From: an uncultured bacterium
GTDB lineage: Bacteria > DUMJ01
Length of the DNA: 64,000 nt
Assembly (NCBI GenBank): GCA_937958695.1
Contig: CALGNK010000011.1
Coordinates: forward strand, 62,001 to 126,000
Direction: 5' to 3'
The notes under the pieces were generated by a model, which saw only the letters and a program-made list of their open reading frames with translations, was not told the DNA's origin and did not search any database. Both the position numbers and the translations under genes were made by a program. The stretch's first letter is position 1, and every line of letters begins with the position of its first letter. Shown piece by piece: positions 52,222 to 60,436 of the stretch.

Positions 52222-53499
52222 ATGAATAATCAGAAATTAGCAGTAGAAGGTGGAGAGCCAGTCATTAAAGAGAAGCTTCCAACATGGCCCTGGTTCGACG
52301 ATGAAACTATACAGGCAGTAGTAGAAGTTTTAAAAAGTGGTAGGGTGAACTATTGGACTGGGCCAAAAGGGATGGAATTTGAAGAGAAATTTGCAAGGTG
52401 GTGCGGAACAAAATATGCAATCTCCACCTCAAGCGGAACTAGCGCCCTTCATACCGCTCTTGGTGCATTAAATATTGGTCCTGGAGATGAAGTGATAACA
52501 GTTCCTTATACGTTTATTGCCTCATCTTTCTGTATAGTTCAGGCAGGAGCTATACCTGTATTTGCCGATGTAAATAAGGAGGACCATTGCATAGATCCTG
52601 ACGATATAGAGAGAAAGATTACGGAAAGGACAAGGGCAATAATACCAGTCCATCTCTATGGAATAGTATGTGATATGGATAAGATTATGGCTATAGCTAG
52701 GAAATATAACCTCTATGTTATAGAGGATGCAGCAGAAGCCCATGGAGCAGAGTACAAAGGTAGGAAGGTAGGAACTATAGGAGATGTAGGATGCTTTAGT
52801 TTCTGTCAAAATAAGACATTCACTACTGGTGGAGAAGGAGGTATGGTAACAACTGATAATGAAGATGTAGCTTGGGAAGCCCGCTCTTTTAGAGACCATG
52901 GTTATGATGTGAGAAAAAGAATGAGTTTACTAGAGATGGAACAGGCTCTACCTTATATACATAGAAGGGTTGGATTTAACTATCGAATGACAGAGATGCA
53001 GTCAGTTATAGGGATAAAGGCTTTAGAAAAGATTGACACATGGAATCTGCCTAGAAGGAGGAGAAATGCTCAGATCTTAACAGAGATGTTAAAAGACTGT
53101 CCACAGATATTGACATTACCACTAGATACACCAGAGAGGAAGAATGGATACTACGTATACCCTATAGTACTAAACCTTGACGCCTTAAGATGTGACAAGA
53201 AGACATTCTTAGATGCAGTAATAGCAGAAGGGGTATATGCATGGAGAGAGTTCTGGCCACAATCATATAAAGAAGAGGCTTATATAAACCATAATGGTTT
53301 TGGAAGATTTAAATTCCCATTCAGAAGTAAAGAATATACAAATCCACAGTCGGTTCAGTATGATAAAGTCTTCTGTCCTAACTGTGCCTGGCTAGAAGAA
53401 AGGACATTTGTTGTTCACATATGGCCCACATTACAAGATGAACATATGTATCTCATTGGGGAAGCAATCCTTAAGGTAGCAAAGGCCTATGCAAAATAG
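52222..53499 (+). CDS. DegT/DnrJ/EryC1/StrS-family PLP aminotransferase
   Basis: A GTG at 52213 is also in frame, but AAGGGAG (52207-52213) spaces correctly for the ATG at 52222. The 425-residue enzyme has the family's STSSGTSALHTALGAL, EDAAEAHGAEYKGRKVG (PLP Asp) and FCQNKTFTTGGEGGMVTTD (Schiff-base Lys). Such enzymes add or remove an amino group on keto-sugars or cyclitols. With three Gfo/Idh-type proteins beside it, an aminosugar or aminocyclitol substrate is plausible. The next gene overlaps its end by 11 bp. Confidence 0.92.
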   Translation: MNNQKLAVEGGEPVIKEKLPTWPWFDDETIQAVVEVLKSGRVNYWTGPKGMEFEEKFARWCGTKYAISTSSGTSALHTALGALNIGPGDEVITVPYTFIASSFCIVQAGAIPVFADVNKEDHCIDPDDIERKITERTRAIIPVHLYGIVCDMDKIMAIARKYNLYVIEDAAEAHGAEYKGRKVGTIGDVGCFSFCQNKTFTTGGEGGMVTTDNEDVAWEARSFRDHGYDVRKRMSLLEMEQALPYIHRRVGFNYRMTEMQSVIGIKALEKIDTWNLPRRRRNAQILTEMLKDCPQILTLPLDTPERKNGYYVYPIVLNLDALRCDKKTFLDAVIAEGVYAWREFWPQSYKEEAYINHNGFGRFKFPFRSKEYTNPQSVQYDKVFCPNCAWLEERTFVVHIWPTLQDEHMYLIGEAILKVAKAYAK

Positions 53500-54832
53500 A
53501 TTATTAGTAGGAGCATATGAGGTAGATATAACTCCTCCTCTTGGGGTAGACCTAGCAGGGTATTTCAATGTAAGAAAGGCTGATGATATCTTAGATAATC
53601 TTTATGCAAAGACAGTTGTATTAAAGACAGAGACAACTGAGGTAGCAATTACGTCTTGTGACCTCTGTGTAATACCAAGGGAGATTGTCTTGAGGATAAG
53701 AGAATTGGCATCGGTATGGAGTGGTATTCCAAAAGATAATATTATGATATCCGCTACCCATACCCATACAGGACCTGTAACTACTGGCCTTCTAGCTGGA
53801 GAGATAGATCCAGCCTATATAGATGTTATGGTAAGAAGAATAGCCTCTGGAATTGCTATAGCAAGGAGAAATCTTAGAGAAGCCATTATAAAGATAGGAA
53901 GAGGAGAGGAAAGTTCTATAATATTTAACCGCAGGTATATTATGAATGATGGCTCAGTTATCACAAACCCAGGTAAACTAAATCCCAATATAGTAAAACC
54001 TGCAGGTCCTGTAGATCCAGAGTTACTCCTAATACTTATAGAGGAAAGGCTGGGAAATCCAATAGCTCTTATAACAAACTATACTAATCACGTTGATACC
54101 ATTGGTGGGACAGGAATTTCTAGTGATTATCCGGGTGTAATAGCAAAATACATTAAAGAACATTTTGGAGATATACCAAGTCTTTTCCTAAATGGTGCAG
54201 AAGGAGATATAAACCATGTAGATGTAAAAGACCCAACACCCCAAGTAGGATACGAAGAGGCTAAAAGGATTGGCAAGATATTGGTAAAAGAGATAATAAG
54301 AACCCTAGATAGAATAGAACCTTTAGAGGCAGATCTAAAGATAAATAGTTCCATTATAAAGATTCCAATAAGGAAGCCATCAAAAGAAGAGATCGAAAAA
54401 GCAAAAGAACTCTTAAGTAGACATATAGAGTCTCATTCTAAGGAACTTACTGCGTTTGACTTGGCAAAGGGAAGCATGGAGGTAGAAAGAGCTTATGCAC
54501 AAGAGGTTTTACTACTATCACAACTTGATAAAGACTTTGAAGATTTAGAACTTCAGGTAATAGCCTTAGGTAATTTAGTCTTAGTTGGAATTGCTGGGGA
54601 GCCATTTGTGGAGCTTGGATTAAAGATAAAAAGAAACAGTCCTTTTCGTTACACCGGTGTAGTATCTCTTGCTAATGGATATTCAGGCTATATACCAACA
54701 GAGAGGGCGTTCGATGAGGGGGGTTATGAAACTAGGCTTGCTAGAAGTAGTAAATTAGATAAAAGGGCAGAAAATCTAATCATTGAGGAGGTACTAAGAC
54801 TAATAAAAGAACAACATAAACAATATAGATAA
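53489..54832 (+). CDS. Neutral/alkaline ceramidase-like hydrolase
   Basis: The 447-residue protein matches the N-terminal catalytic domain of neutral ceramidases: VGAYEVDITPPLGVDLAGY, SCDLCVIPREIV, SATHTHTGPVTTG (zinc His pair), TNYTNHVDTIGGTGISSDYPG and FLNGAEGDINHVDVKDP. It lacks a signal peptide and the C-terminal domain of secreted ceramidases. In sugar clusters of this sort it more likely cleaves an amide or ester of the imported compound than ceramide. It closes the ROK-led cluster and starts within the end of the DegT gene. Confidence 0.85.
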   Translation: MQNRLLVGAYEVDITPPLGVDLAGYFNVRKADDILDNLYAKTVVLKTETTEVAITSCDLCVIPREIVLRIRELASVWSGIPKDNIMISATHTHTGPVTTGLLAGEIDPAYIDVMVRRIASGIAIARRNLREAIIKIGRGEESSIIFNRRYIMNDGSVITNPGKLNPNIVKPAGPVDPELLLILIEERLGNPIALITNYTNHVDTIGGTGISSDYPGVIAKYIKEHFGDIPSLFLNGAEGDINHVDVKDPTPQVGYEEAKRIGKILVKEIIRTLDRIEPLEADLKINSSIIKIPIRKPSKEEIEKAKELLSRHIESHSKELTAFDLAKGSMEVERAYAQEVLLLSQLDKDFEDLELQVIALGNLVLVGIAGEPFVELGLKIKRNSPFRYTGVVSLANGYSGYIPTERAFDEGGYETRLARSSKLDKRAENLIIEEVLRLIKEQHKQYR

Positions 54833-54866
54833 GTCTATATAATAAATACAGTTTTTGCTAATAGTC

Positions 54867-54895
54867 TTTTCAAAAGGTGAGAAAGAAACTATAAT
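54867..54895 (+). promoter_or_regulatory. Candidate promoter of the cell-wall gene pair
   Basis: TTTTCA (54867-54872) and a perfect TATAAT (54890-54895) are 17 bp apart, giving a start about 25 bases before the ATG at 54925. It separates the cell-wall pair from the ROK-led cluster. Confidence 0.55.
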
Positions 54896-54924
54896 ATTCA
54901 AAAAGGATACAGTAGTTTTTAATT

Positions 54925-55782
54925 ATGACTTCAAAGGATGAGTTAGCTGGACGTATTAATATATGGGTAATAGTCTTAATCCTTATTCTATTTATTGTAG
55001 GCATATTAAGTTTCTTATACCTACAGGGATATATATTAGATTGGGAGCCACCTAATGTTTTTATTACTCGTCCGATTAAAAATAAAGAGATTATCTTAAG
55101 CGCTAAAAATCCGGTAGCTAAAGAGATTATACAGGTAGAGGCAAAGGATAATAAATTTTTAGACAGAATAGTACTTTTCCTCAATGATTCTGAGATAAAA
55201 TCCTCCTATAAAAACAATAAAATCTTGTTTGAGTATAAGATTAGAGCTGAAGGAAAGTATGTCTTCAAGGCTATAGCCTTCGATCGTGCTAAAAATAAAG
55301 GGGAATCAAAATCCGTAACTATTAATGTCAAAATCCAAGGTATTTTACCACCAAATTATATAGGATTCCAAAAGCCAATTGAAACCCATATAAATGCTAG
55401 AGATGTCTTCTTAAGAGAGGGACCCTCTATCAATTACAAGACTATTAAAATCCTAAAGTATAGAGAAGAGGTCTCAGTATTTGGCAAATGGGTATCTAAA
55501 GGTTCTAATGAGGCAATCACTATAGATAGAGTTACCCTAGTTACTCTAAATGGTGAATCTATCACTTTAGACCGTGGTAAGGCTCTTCTAATAGTTAAGC
55601 AGGAAAACCCTTACTATATAGTGTCTGTCCAGATTGAAAACAGAAAGGTTACTGGGAAGATTCCAGTCTATGCAGTAAAAAGCATATCAGATAAACCTTG
55701 GTGTTACATTAAGACGAAAAAAGGAGATGAGGGATGGGTATTCGGAGAATTTCTAGAAGACGTAGGAGGATCTTTAAGATAA
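54925..55782 (+). CDS. Membrane-anchored protein with Ig-like and SH3b-like domains
   Basis: The 285-residue protein has a short cytoplasmic start, one membrane helix (IWVIVLILILFIVGILSFLYL) and an extracytoplasmic immunoglobulin-like domain (about 45-135: KEIIQVEAKDNKFLDRIVLFLND to YVFKAIAFDRAKNKGESKSV). A bacterial SH3-like domain follows (about 150-280: INARDVFLREGPSINYKTIKILK to WCYIKTKKGDEGWVFGEFL). SH3b domains commonly bind peptidoglycan. No catalytic site is seen. It overlaps the L,D-transpeptidase gene by 49 bp, so the two probably act together at the wall. Confidence 0.78.
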   Translation: MTSKDELAGRINIWVIVLILILFIVGILSFLYLQGYILDWEPPNVFITRPIKNKEIILSAKNPVAKEIIQVEAKDNKFLDRIVLFLNDSEIKSSYKNNKILFEYKIRAEGKYVFKAIAFDRAKNKGESKSVTINVKIQGILPPNYIGFQKPIETHINARDVFLREGPSINYKTIKILKYREEVSVFGKWVSKGSNEAITIDRVTLVTLNGESITLDRGKALLIVKQENPYYIVSVQIENRKVTGKIPVYAVKSISDKPWCYIKTKKGDEGWVFGEFLEDVGGSLR

Positions 55783-56885
55783 GGCTTACCTTATTTATTC
55801 TTCTCTTATCAGGCTTACTCATTGTAATCTTTTTTAGATCTATACCTGGTAAATTTCTTCTATCAAAGAAAATTAATATAGAGGTATACAACGGATGTTC
55901 AGAATTCTCTAAGGTAATTAATATAGAGAGGATAGCTGAAGAGTTGGTTAGTAAGATAGATAATACTCGATTTAATGTTCTAGAACCTAAAGATCATCCA
56001 GAGTATAGAGTTAAACTAAGATCTGAGATTATCATCCCATCTAACAGAGGGGAAGAGATTAAAGAGCTTAAGGAATTACTCCCCTTTGCATTGATAAGAG
56101 AGGATAAAAATTTATCCAATAGTGTAAAGATTATTCTTGGCATAGATTCTATAAAGAGCCTAAGTAGGCAAATGGGAAATAGAAAGGTTATATTCATATT
56201 GGATAAAAATGGCTATAAAAGCCTAAGGAAAAGGATATCTAGAGATTTTAAAGGATTAAATCCCATTATACTACTAGGCGATAACGATATAAATGAGTAT
56301 AGGATCATCAATATCTTTTTCCCAAAAGATAGATTAGAAGAGGTAAGAAAGATAAGGAGGATCTTTGGTAAGGAGGAGATCAAAGAAAGAATGGATAATA
56401 ATTACAACAATACTATTGTAGTGATTCCTCCTTCCTATAACAATGCCCTTTACAATGACTATCGTATATTTATAAAGAAAAGTGATTTTAAGCTCTACCT
56501 TTATAAAGGTGATCTCCTTGTGAAAACCTATCCAATCGCTATTGGTAAGAATCCAGGCGACAAAGAAAGGGTTGGAGATTGTAGAACACCTGAAGGAGAC
56601 TTCTATATAAATAGTATAGAAGACTCCAGATCTTGGGTCCATGATTTTGGCGATGGCAAAGGGCCAATACCCGGAGCTTATGGTCCTTGGTTCCTAAGAT
56701 TATATACAGGGGCAGACAGGACAAAATCGGGTAAGACATGGGAAGGAATAGGTATCCATGGAACCCATGATCCAAAATCGATTGGTAAAATGGCAACTGA
56801 AGGCTGTATCAGATTGAAGAATGAGGATATCTTAGAGCTAAAAGAAAAAGTAAAAATTGGAACGCCAGTAAGGATTGAGCCTTAG
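55734..56885 (+). CDS. L,D-transpeptidase (YkuD) with N-terminal LytR_C-like domains
   Basis: The 383-residue protein has a basic N-terminus (RRISRRRRRIFKIR) and one membrane helix. Residues about 48-140 resemble LytR_C (INIEVYNGCSEFSKVINIERIAEELV ending KIILGID), followed by a possible second, degenerate copy to about 220. A YkuD domain follows from about 240: KLYLYKGDLLVKTYPIAIGKNPGDK, GIGIHGTHDP and SIGKMATEGCIRL with the catalytic Cys. The usual S-HGC reads T-EGC. It crosslinks peptidoglycan outside the membrane. AAGGAG precedes the ATG. Confidence 0.87.
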   Translation: MGIRRISRRRRRIFKIRLTLFILLLSGLLIVIFFRSIPGKFLLSKKINIEVYNGCSEFSKVINIERIAEELVSKIDNTRFNVLEPKDHPEYRVKLRSEIIIPSNRGEEIKELKELLPFALIREDKNLSNSVKIILGIDSIKSLSRQMGNRKVIFILDKNGYKSLRKRISRDFKGLNPIILLGDNDINEYRIINIFFPKDRLEEVRKIRRIFGKEEIKERMDNNYNNTIVVIPPSYNNALYNDYRIFIKKSDFKLYLYKGDLLVKTYPIAIGKNPGDKERVGDCRTPEGDFYINSIEDSRSWVHDFGDGKGPIPGAYGPWFLRLYTGADRTKSGKTWEGIGIHGTHDPKSIGKMATEGCIRLKNEDILELKEKVKIGTPVRIEP

Positions 56886-56911
56886 ATAATAGGAAAAATT
56901 TTGACAGACAG

Positions 56912-57328
56912 TTATTTCTCTCTATCTTCTAACTTTTTCGAAACTATTTCGACTATTTTTCTTGCAAATCCTACCGCTTCTTTTGCATCTTTTTCTGTGT
57001 ATGTCTTATATGGAACTGCCGGAGGGGCAAGAGCATCTGGACAGCGGGTTAAGATATAGTATCTGTCAAGTATTTTCCCAAAATCAATCAATTCTTCAAA
57101 TTCCTTGTCATACTGTGAACAGATTCTGGCAAGTTCTTGGATAGAATGTTCCAATATTGGTCTTCTTTTATGGTAGATTATGAAGGCTTTCAGCGCCATC
57201 TGTGCAGTCTGCTCTGACATAAAACACGCATCAGAATAAAATTTCATTTCCAAATTGTTTTCTGCCACTTCAAGATTATGTTTTGCCTGTTCTAGCCACC
57301 TTAATGCTTCTTCTTTATTTAGTTTCAC
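56912..57328 (-). CDS. HEPN-domain toxin (intact)
   Basis: The best start is GTG at 57328, with GGAGG six to seven bases upstream; the frame is open to 57361 without an SD. The 138-residue helical protein has LNKEEALRWLEQAKHNLEVAENN and FMSEQTAQMALKAFIIYHKRRPILEHSIQEL. RRPILEH contains the Rx4H RNase motif of HEPN toxins. HEPN proteins paired with MNT act as toxins that cut RNA and are silenced by AMPylation. Its start overlaps the end of the MNT gene by 14 bp, the standard order for this module. Confidence 0.88.
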   Translation of the reverse strand: MKLNKEEALRWLEQAKHNLEVAENNLEMKFYSDACFMSEQTAQMALKAFIIYHKRRPILEHSIQELARICSQYDKEFEELIDFGKILDRYYILTRCPDALAPPAVPYKTYTEKDAKEAVGFARKIVEIVSKKLEDREK

Positions 57329-57638
57329 CCTCTGCCTCCTTTTCAAATACAACCTTTCCATCTTTCAAGACTTGTTCTACAAAAGGATTTTTATATTCTA
57401 TCATCCTTTTAAACTCCTCGGGTGTATAAACAAAAACATCAACTTTGCCTAAATCATTATCTATAAGTTTTGCCACTTCAATTAATCTCTCTAAAAATCC
57501 TTTGTCTGTTTCTTTAATCACTACAAAGTCAAGGTCGCTTGATTCGTCCATCTCCCCCCGAGAATAAGAGCCAAAAAGGATAATCTTTTCAGGTTTGTAT
57601 TTCTTTATACATTCTATTGCTCTTTTGACCCTATCCAT
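57315..57638 (-). CDS. MNT-type nucleotidyltransferase antitoxin (intact)
   Basis: The start is most likely the ATG at 57638, preceded by AGAGGG; the frame runs up to 57668 without an SD. The 107-residue protein has the minimal nucleotidyltransferase motif ILFGSYSRGEMDESSDLDFVV, with GS and DxD, and a third acidic residue in VDVFVYTPEEF. MNT antitoxins AMPylate and inactivate their HEPN partner. Compared with the broken copy at 32679 it is complete. The HEPN gene begins inside its 3' end. Confidence 0.88.
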   Translation of the reverse strand: MDRVKRAIECIKKYKPEKIILFGSYSRGEMDESSDLDFVVIKETDKGFLERLIEVAKLIDNDLGKVDVFVYTPEEFKRMIEYKNPFVEQVLKDGKVVFEKEAEGETK

Positions 57639-57773
57639 CTTTATCCCTCTTAAATATTGTATCTTCATTTATCAAACTTTTCCAGAGTATTTATCTCCAA
57701 TTGATTATGTATTAAAATTCTATCAGGAGTTTCAAGTGTATGTAATGTATATAAAAAATAGGGAGGTTTTCAG

Positions 57774-58326
57774 ATGATAAAAATAGAAAAAAATGAGTCC
57801 GAAAACCAAAATCTTTGGTTATTTTTCATCATCACGTTCGCTTGGTCCTGGTTACTTTGGATACCCGAAATTCTATGGGGCTTTCGTCTTTATCTTGCTC
57901 CATTTGGTCCCACTGTATCTAGTCTTATCCTTGTATACATAAACGAAGGACCCAATGGTATAAAGAAACTACTCAAAAGGGGTCTTGAATGCGCTTTTTT
58001 CTAGCGTTATACTTGGAACATTATGGAGTTTATGGCATCTTCCCTTATTTTTCATGAAGGGACAGGATATATACCATAATGTGCCAATTTAGGGGTTCAT
58101 TCTTGGCACAATTTTTCTCTCAATATTATTTACATGGATATATAATAATACTGGTGGAAGTATCTTAGCAGTTCTAATCTTCCATACAATGGGTAATCTA
58201 TCGCACTTTATTTTCCCCGCTATGAGAACAGCCTTGGGCGGACTCTATTCTGTTATATTAAATGTAATTGCAGTGATAATCGTCTTAATAGTATGGGGAC
58301 CAAAAAGAATGGTTCGCCAGAAGTGA
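57774..58326 (+). pseudogene. Broken CPBP-family intramembrane protease gene
   Basis: The first frame (57774-58004) gives LWLFFIITFAWSWLLWIPEI and APFGPTVSSLILVYINEG, the usual N-terminal helices, then stops after a T6 run (57995-58000). A shift into another frame continues with LGTLWSLWHLPLFFMKGQD, a TAG near 58090, then VLIFHTMGNLSHFIFP and a stop at 58326. The WHLP and FHxxxN motifs belong to CPBP proteases, but the essential EExxxR segment is missing. A deletion, a frameshift and an in-frame stop show that it is dead. Confidence 0.85.
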
Positions 58327-58392
58327 AGAACGATAAGGCTCTTAGTCATTTTTTGATCTGGATAGGGATTTGGATATCTCCTGGTTGATTGC

Positions 58393-58421
58393 TTGACTCC
58401 CTATTTTTAGGGTATTATACT
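58393..58421 (+). promoter_or_regulatory. Promoter of binding-protein gene 3
   Basis: TTGACT (58393-58398) and TATACT (58416-58421) have a 17-bp spacer. The transcript would start near 58428, giving a leader of about 33 bases with AGAGGAGGG before the ATG at 58461. Confidence 0.6.
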
Positions 58422-58460
58422 TAAAGCAGAAAAGCAAATCTAATAGAGGAGGGATAAGAA

Positions 58461-60380
58461 ATGAGTAGAGTTTTTAAGGTATTTATTATTTTAGTCTTAG
58501 TTTTAGGACTAGTTTTGAGTCTAGGTTCAGTGGGCTTCTCTCAGAAGAAGTACAATGAATCCCCTATATTATCCGAACTAGTAAAGCAGGGGAAACTTCC
58601 ACCAGTAGAAAAGAGGTTACCAGATAATCCACTGGTAATAGAACCGGTAGAGGAGATTGGAAAATACGGTGGGACCTGGAGATTTGCTATGCTTGGTCCT
58701 GGAGATATCTCAATATATGTTCCAATCTTTTCTGAACCTTTAGTTAAGTGGAATAGGACAGGAAATGGGATAATACCAAATGTGGCAGAGAAATGGGAAA
58801 TAAAGAGGGCATATAGAGAATTTATCTTCTACTTGAGAAAGGGACTAAAGTGGTCTGATGGCCAGCCTCTAACTGCAGATGACATAATGTTCTGGTATGA
58901 AGACATACTACAGAACAAAGAATTAGCACCTAGTTTCCCTTCTTGGCTCGTTGTTGATGGTGTTCCAGTAGTTGTAAAAAAGATAAACGATTACACTGTA
59001 AGCTTTACATTCAAAGAGCCAAATGTAGTATTTCTAGAGAACATATGTTTCCAAGGTGGTGGCGGGGCTGGAACCCTTTCGATAATGATCCACCCTAAGC
59101 ATTATCTTAAGCAGTTCCACCCTAAATATACTGCAAAGGAACAGCTAGAAAAGACAGCCAAGGAGATGGGATTTAATACTTGGTATGCGCTCTTCTGGAA
59201 TAGAGCAGATCTCTATACAAATCCAGATTGTCCTGTAATCTCCCCTTGGAAAGTAACCACTCCACTTGCAGGTAAGAGCGTACACATCTTAGAAAGGAAT
59301 CCTTACTACTGGAAGGTTGACCCTGCTGGTAACCAGCTTCCATATATTGATAGGATTGCTGCTAGCGTAGTTGAGAACGCAGAAGTAGTAAATATGAAGG
59401 CTCTTAGTGGAGAATTAGACTTTCAATATAAGCACATACTACTAAGTAATTATCCATTATTTAAAGAGAATGAGGCAAAGGGTGGATATAGTGTTCTCCT
59501 CTGGCCCACTGCGTTAGGTTCAAACTGCGCATTTATGCCTAATCTAACCCATAAAGACCCAGTATTAAAAGCCTTATTCAATAATAAGAACTTCAGAATT
59601 GGTCTTTCTTACGCTATAAATCGTGATGAGATTAATAAACTCTTTTATCTAGGTTTAGCTCAGCCAAGACATGCTACAGTTGTTCCAGAATGTCCTTACT
59701 ATACACCTGGACTTGAAAAGTTATACGCAGAGTATGATCCAAAGAAGGCAAATGAATACCTTGATAGGGCTGGACTTAAGAAGAGAGATAAAGACGGCTA
59801 TAGACTAAGACCAGATGGAAAACCGCTACAGCTAACTATAGAATTTACCCCGGTAGGAGAGTTTGGTCCTTGGGCTGATATAGTAGAGTTAGTTACTAAA
59901 TATTGGAACGCGGTTGGCCTTAGAGTTGCCTATAAGTCTATGGATAGAGCCCTCTATGATATAAGAAGGGCAAGCACAGAGTTTGATATAATGGTCTGGG
60001 CATGGGGTAGAGGACTAACACCTCTAATCCAGCCAGTTTTTATATTCCCCGTGATTCCTACTACTGGTGCACCTCTCTATGCCCAATGGTATTCCTCTGG
60101 CGGAAAGACTGGAGAGAAACCTACTGGCGACATCTTAAGAGCAATGTATATGTACGACAGATTTAAGAGGACCATAGACGATGCAGAAAGGGTAAGAATA
60201 GGTAAAGAGCTCATAAAACTCAGTGCAGAGAATGCTTGGAGTATTGGAACAGTTGGATTAGCTCCAACACCATTGATAGTTAAAAAGAACTTCAAGAATG
60301 TTCCCCAGAGAAGCTTCTATGAGTGGCTTTTACTTCAAATCGCCAACACAAACCCAGAACAGTACTTTATAAAGGATTAA
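58461..60380 (+). CDS. Peptide-type (family 5) ABC substrate-binding protein 3
   Basis: The 639-residue protein has a signal peptide (cleavage near GFS) and the shared mature start QKKYNESPILSELVKQGKLP. Family 5 markers are SDGQPLTADDIMFWYEDI, ERNPYYWKVD and GLSYAINRDEIN. Unlike the other two copies it has no permease genes beside it, so it probably uses channel proteins from another operon. The neighbours, a glycosidase-like protein and NamZ, suggest that it captures a cell-wall or other glycan fragment. A perfect 22-bp palindrome follows its stop. Confidence 0.92.
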   Translation: MSRVFKVFIILVLVLGLVLSLGSVGFSQKKYNESPILSELVKQGKLPPVEKRLPDNPLVIEPVEEIGKYGGTWRFAMLGPGDISIYVPIFSEPLVKWNRTGNGIIPNVAEKWEIKRAYREFIFYLRKGLKWSDGQPLTADDIMFWYEDILQNKELAPSFPSWLVVDGVPVVVKKINDYTVSFTFKEPNVVFLENICFQGGGGAGTLSIMIHPKHYLKQFHPKYTAKEQLEKTAKEMGFNTWYALFWNRADLYTNPDCPVISPWKVTTPLAGKSVHILERNPYYWKVDPAGNQLPYIDRIAASVVENAEVVNMKALSGELDFQYKHILLSNYPLFKENEAKGGYSVLLWPTALGSNCAFMPNLTHKDPVLKALFNNKNFRIGLSYAINRDEINKLFYLGLAQPRHATVVPECPYYTPGLEKLYAEYDPKKANEYLDRAGLKKRDKDGYRLRPDGKPLQLTIEFTPVGEFGPWADIVELVTKYWNAVGLRVAYKSMDRALYDIRRASTEFDIMVWAWGRGLTPLIQPVFIFPVIPTTGAPLYAQWYSSGGKTGEKPTGDILRAMYMYDRFKRTIDDAERVRIGKELIKLSAENAWSIGTVGLAPTPLIVKKNFKNVPQRSFYEWLLLQIANTNPEQYFIKD

Positions 60381-60392
60381 TCTTCTATTAGA

Positions 60393-60414
60393 TGGGGGGA
60401 TATATATCCCCCCA
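60393..60414. promoter_or_regulatory. Palindromic hairpin after binding-protein gene 3
   Basis: TGGGGGGATAT and ATATCCCCCCA form a perfect 22-bp palindrome, 12 bases after the stop. Six G-C pairs make it strong, and no T-run follows. It lies before the SD (60425) of the glycosidase-like gene. The frame of that gene is open through the hairpin, but the hairpin is not coding. Confidence 0.7.
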
Positions 60415-60436
60415 AATATATCTAAAAGGAGAAATT

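Noticed and set aside
56912-57668. HEPN protein as a CRISPR-associated nuclease
   Set aside because: No cas genes or repeats are present. The overlapping MNT gene identifies it as a HEPN-MNT toxin-antitoxin pair.
60392-60436. N-terminal extension of the glycosidase-like protein from ATG 60392
   Set aside because: The extension is encoded by the palindromic hairpin and has no SD. AAAGGAG at 60425 points to the ATG at 60437.
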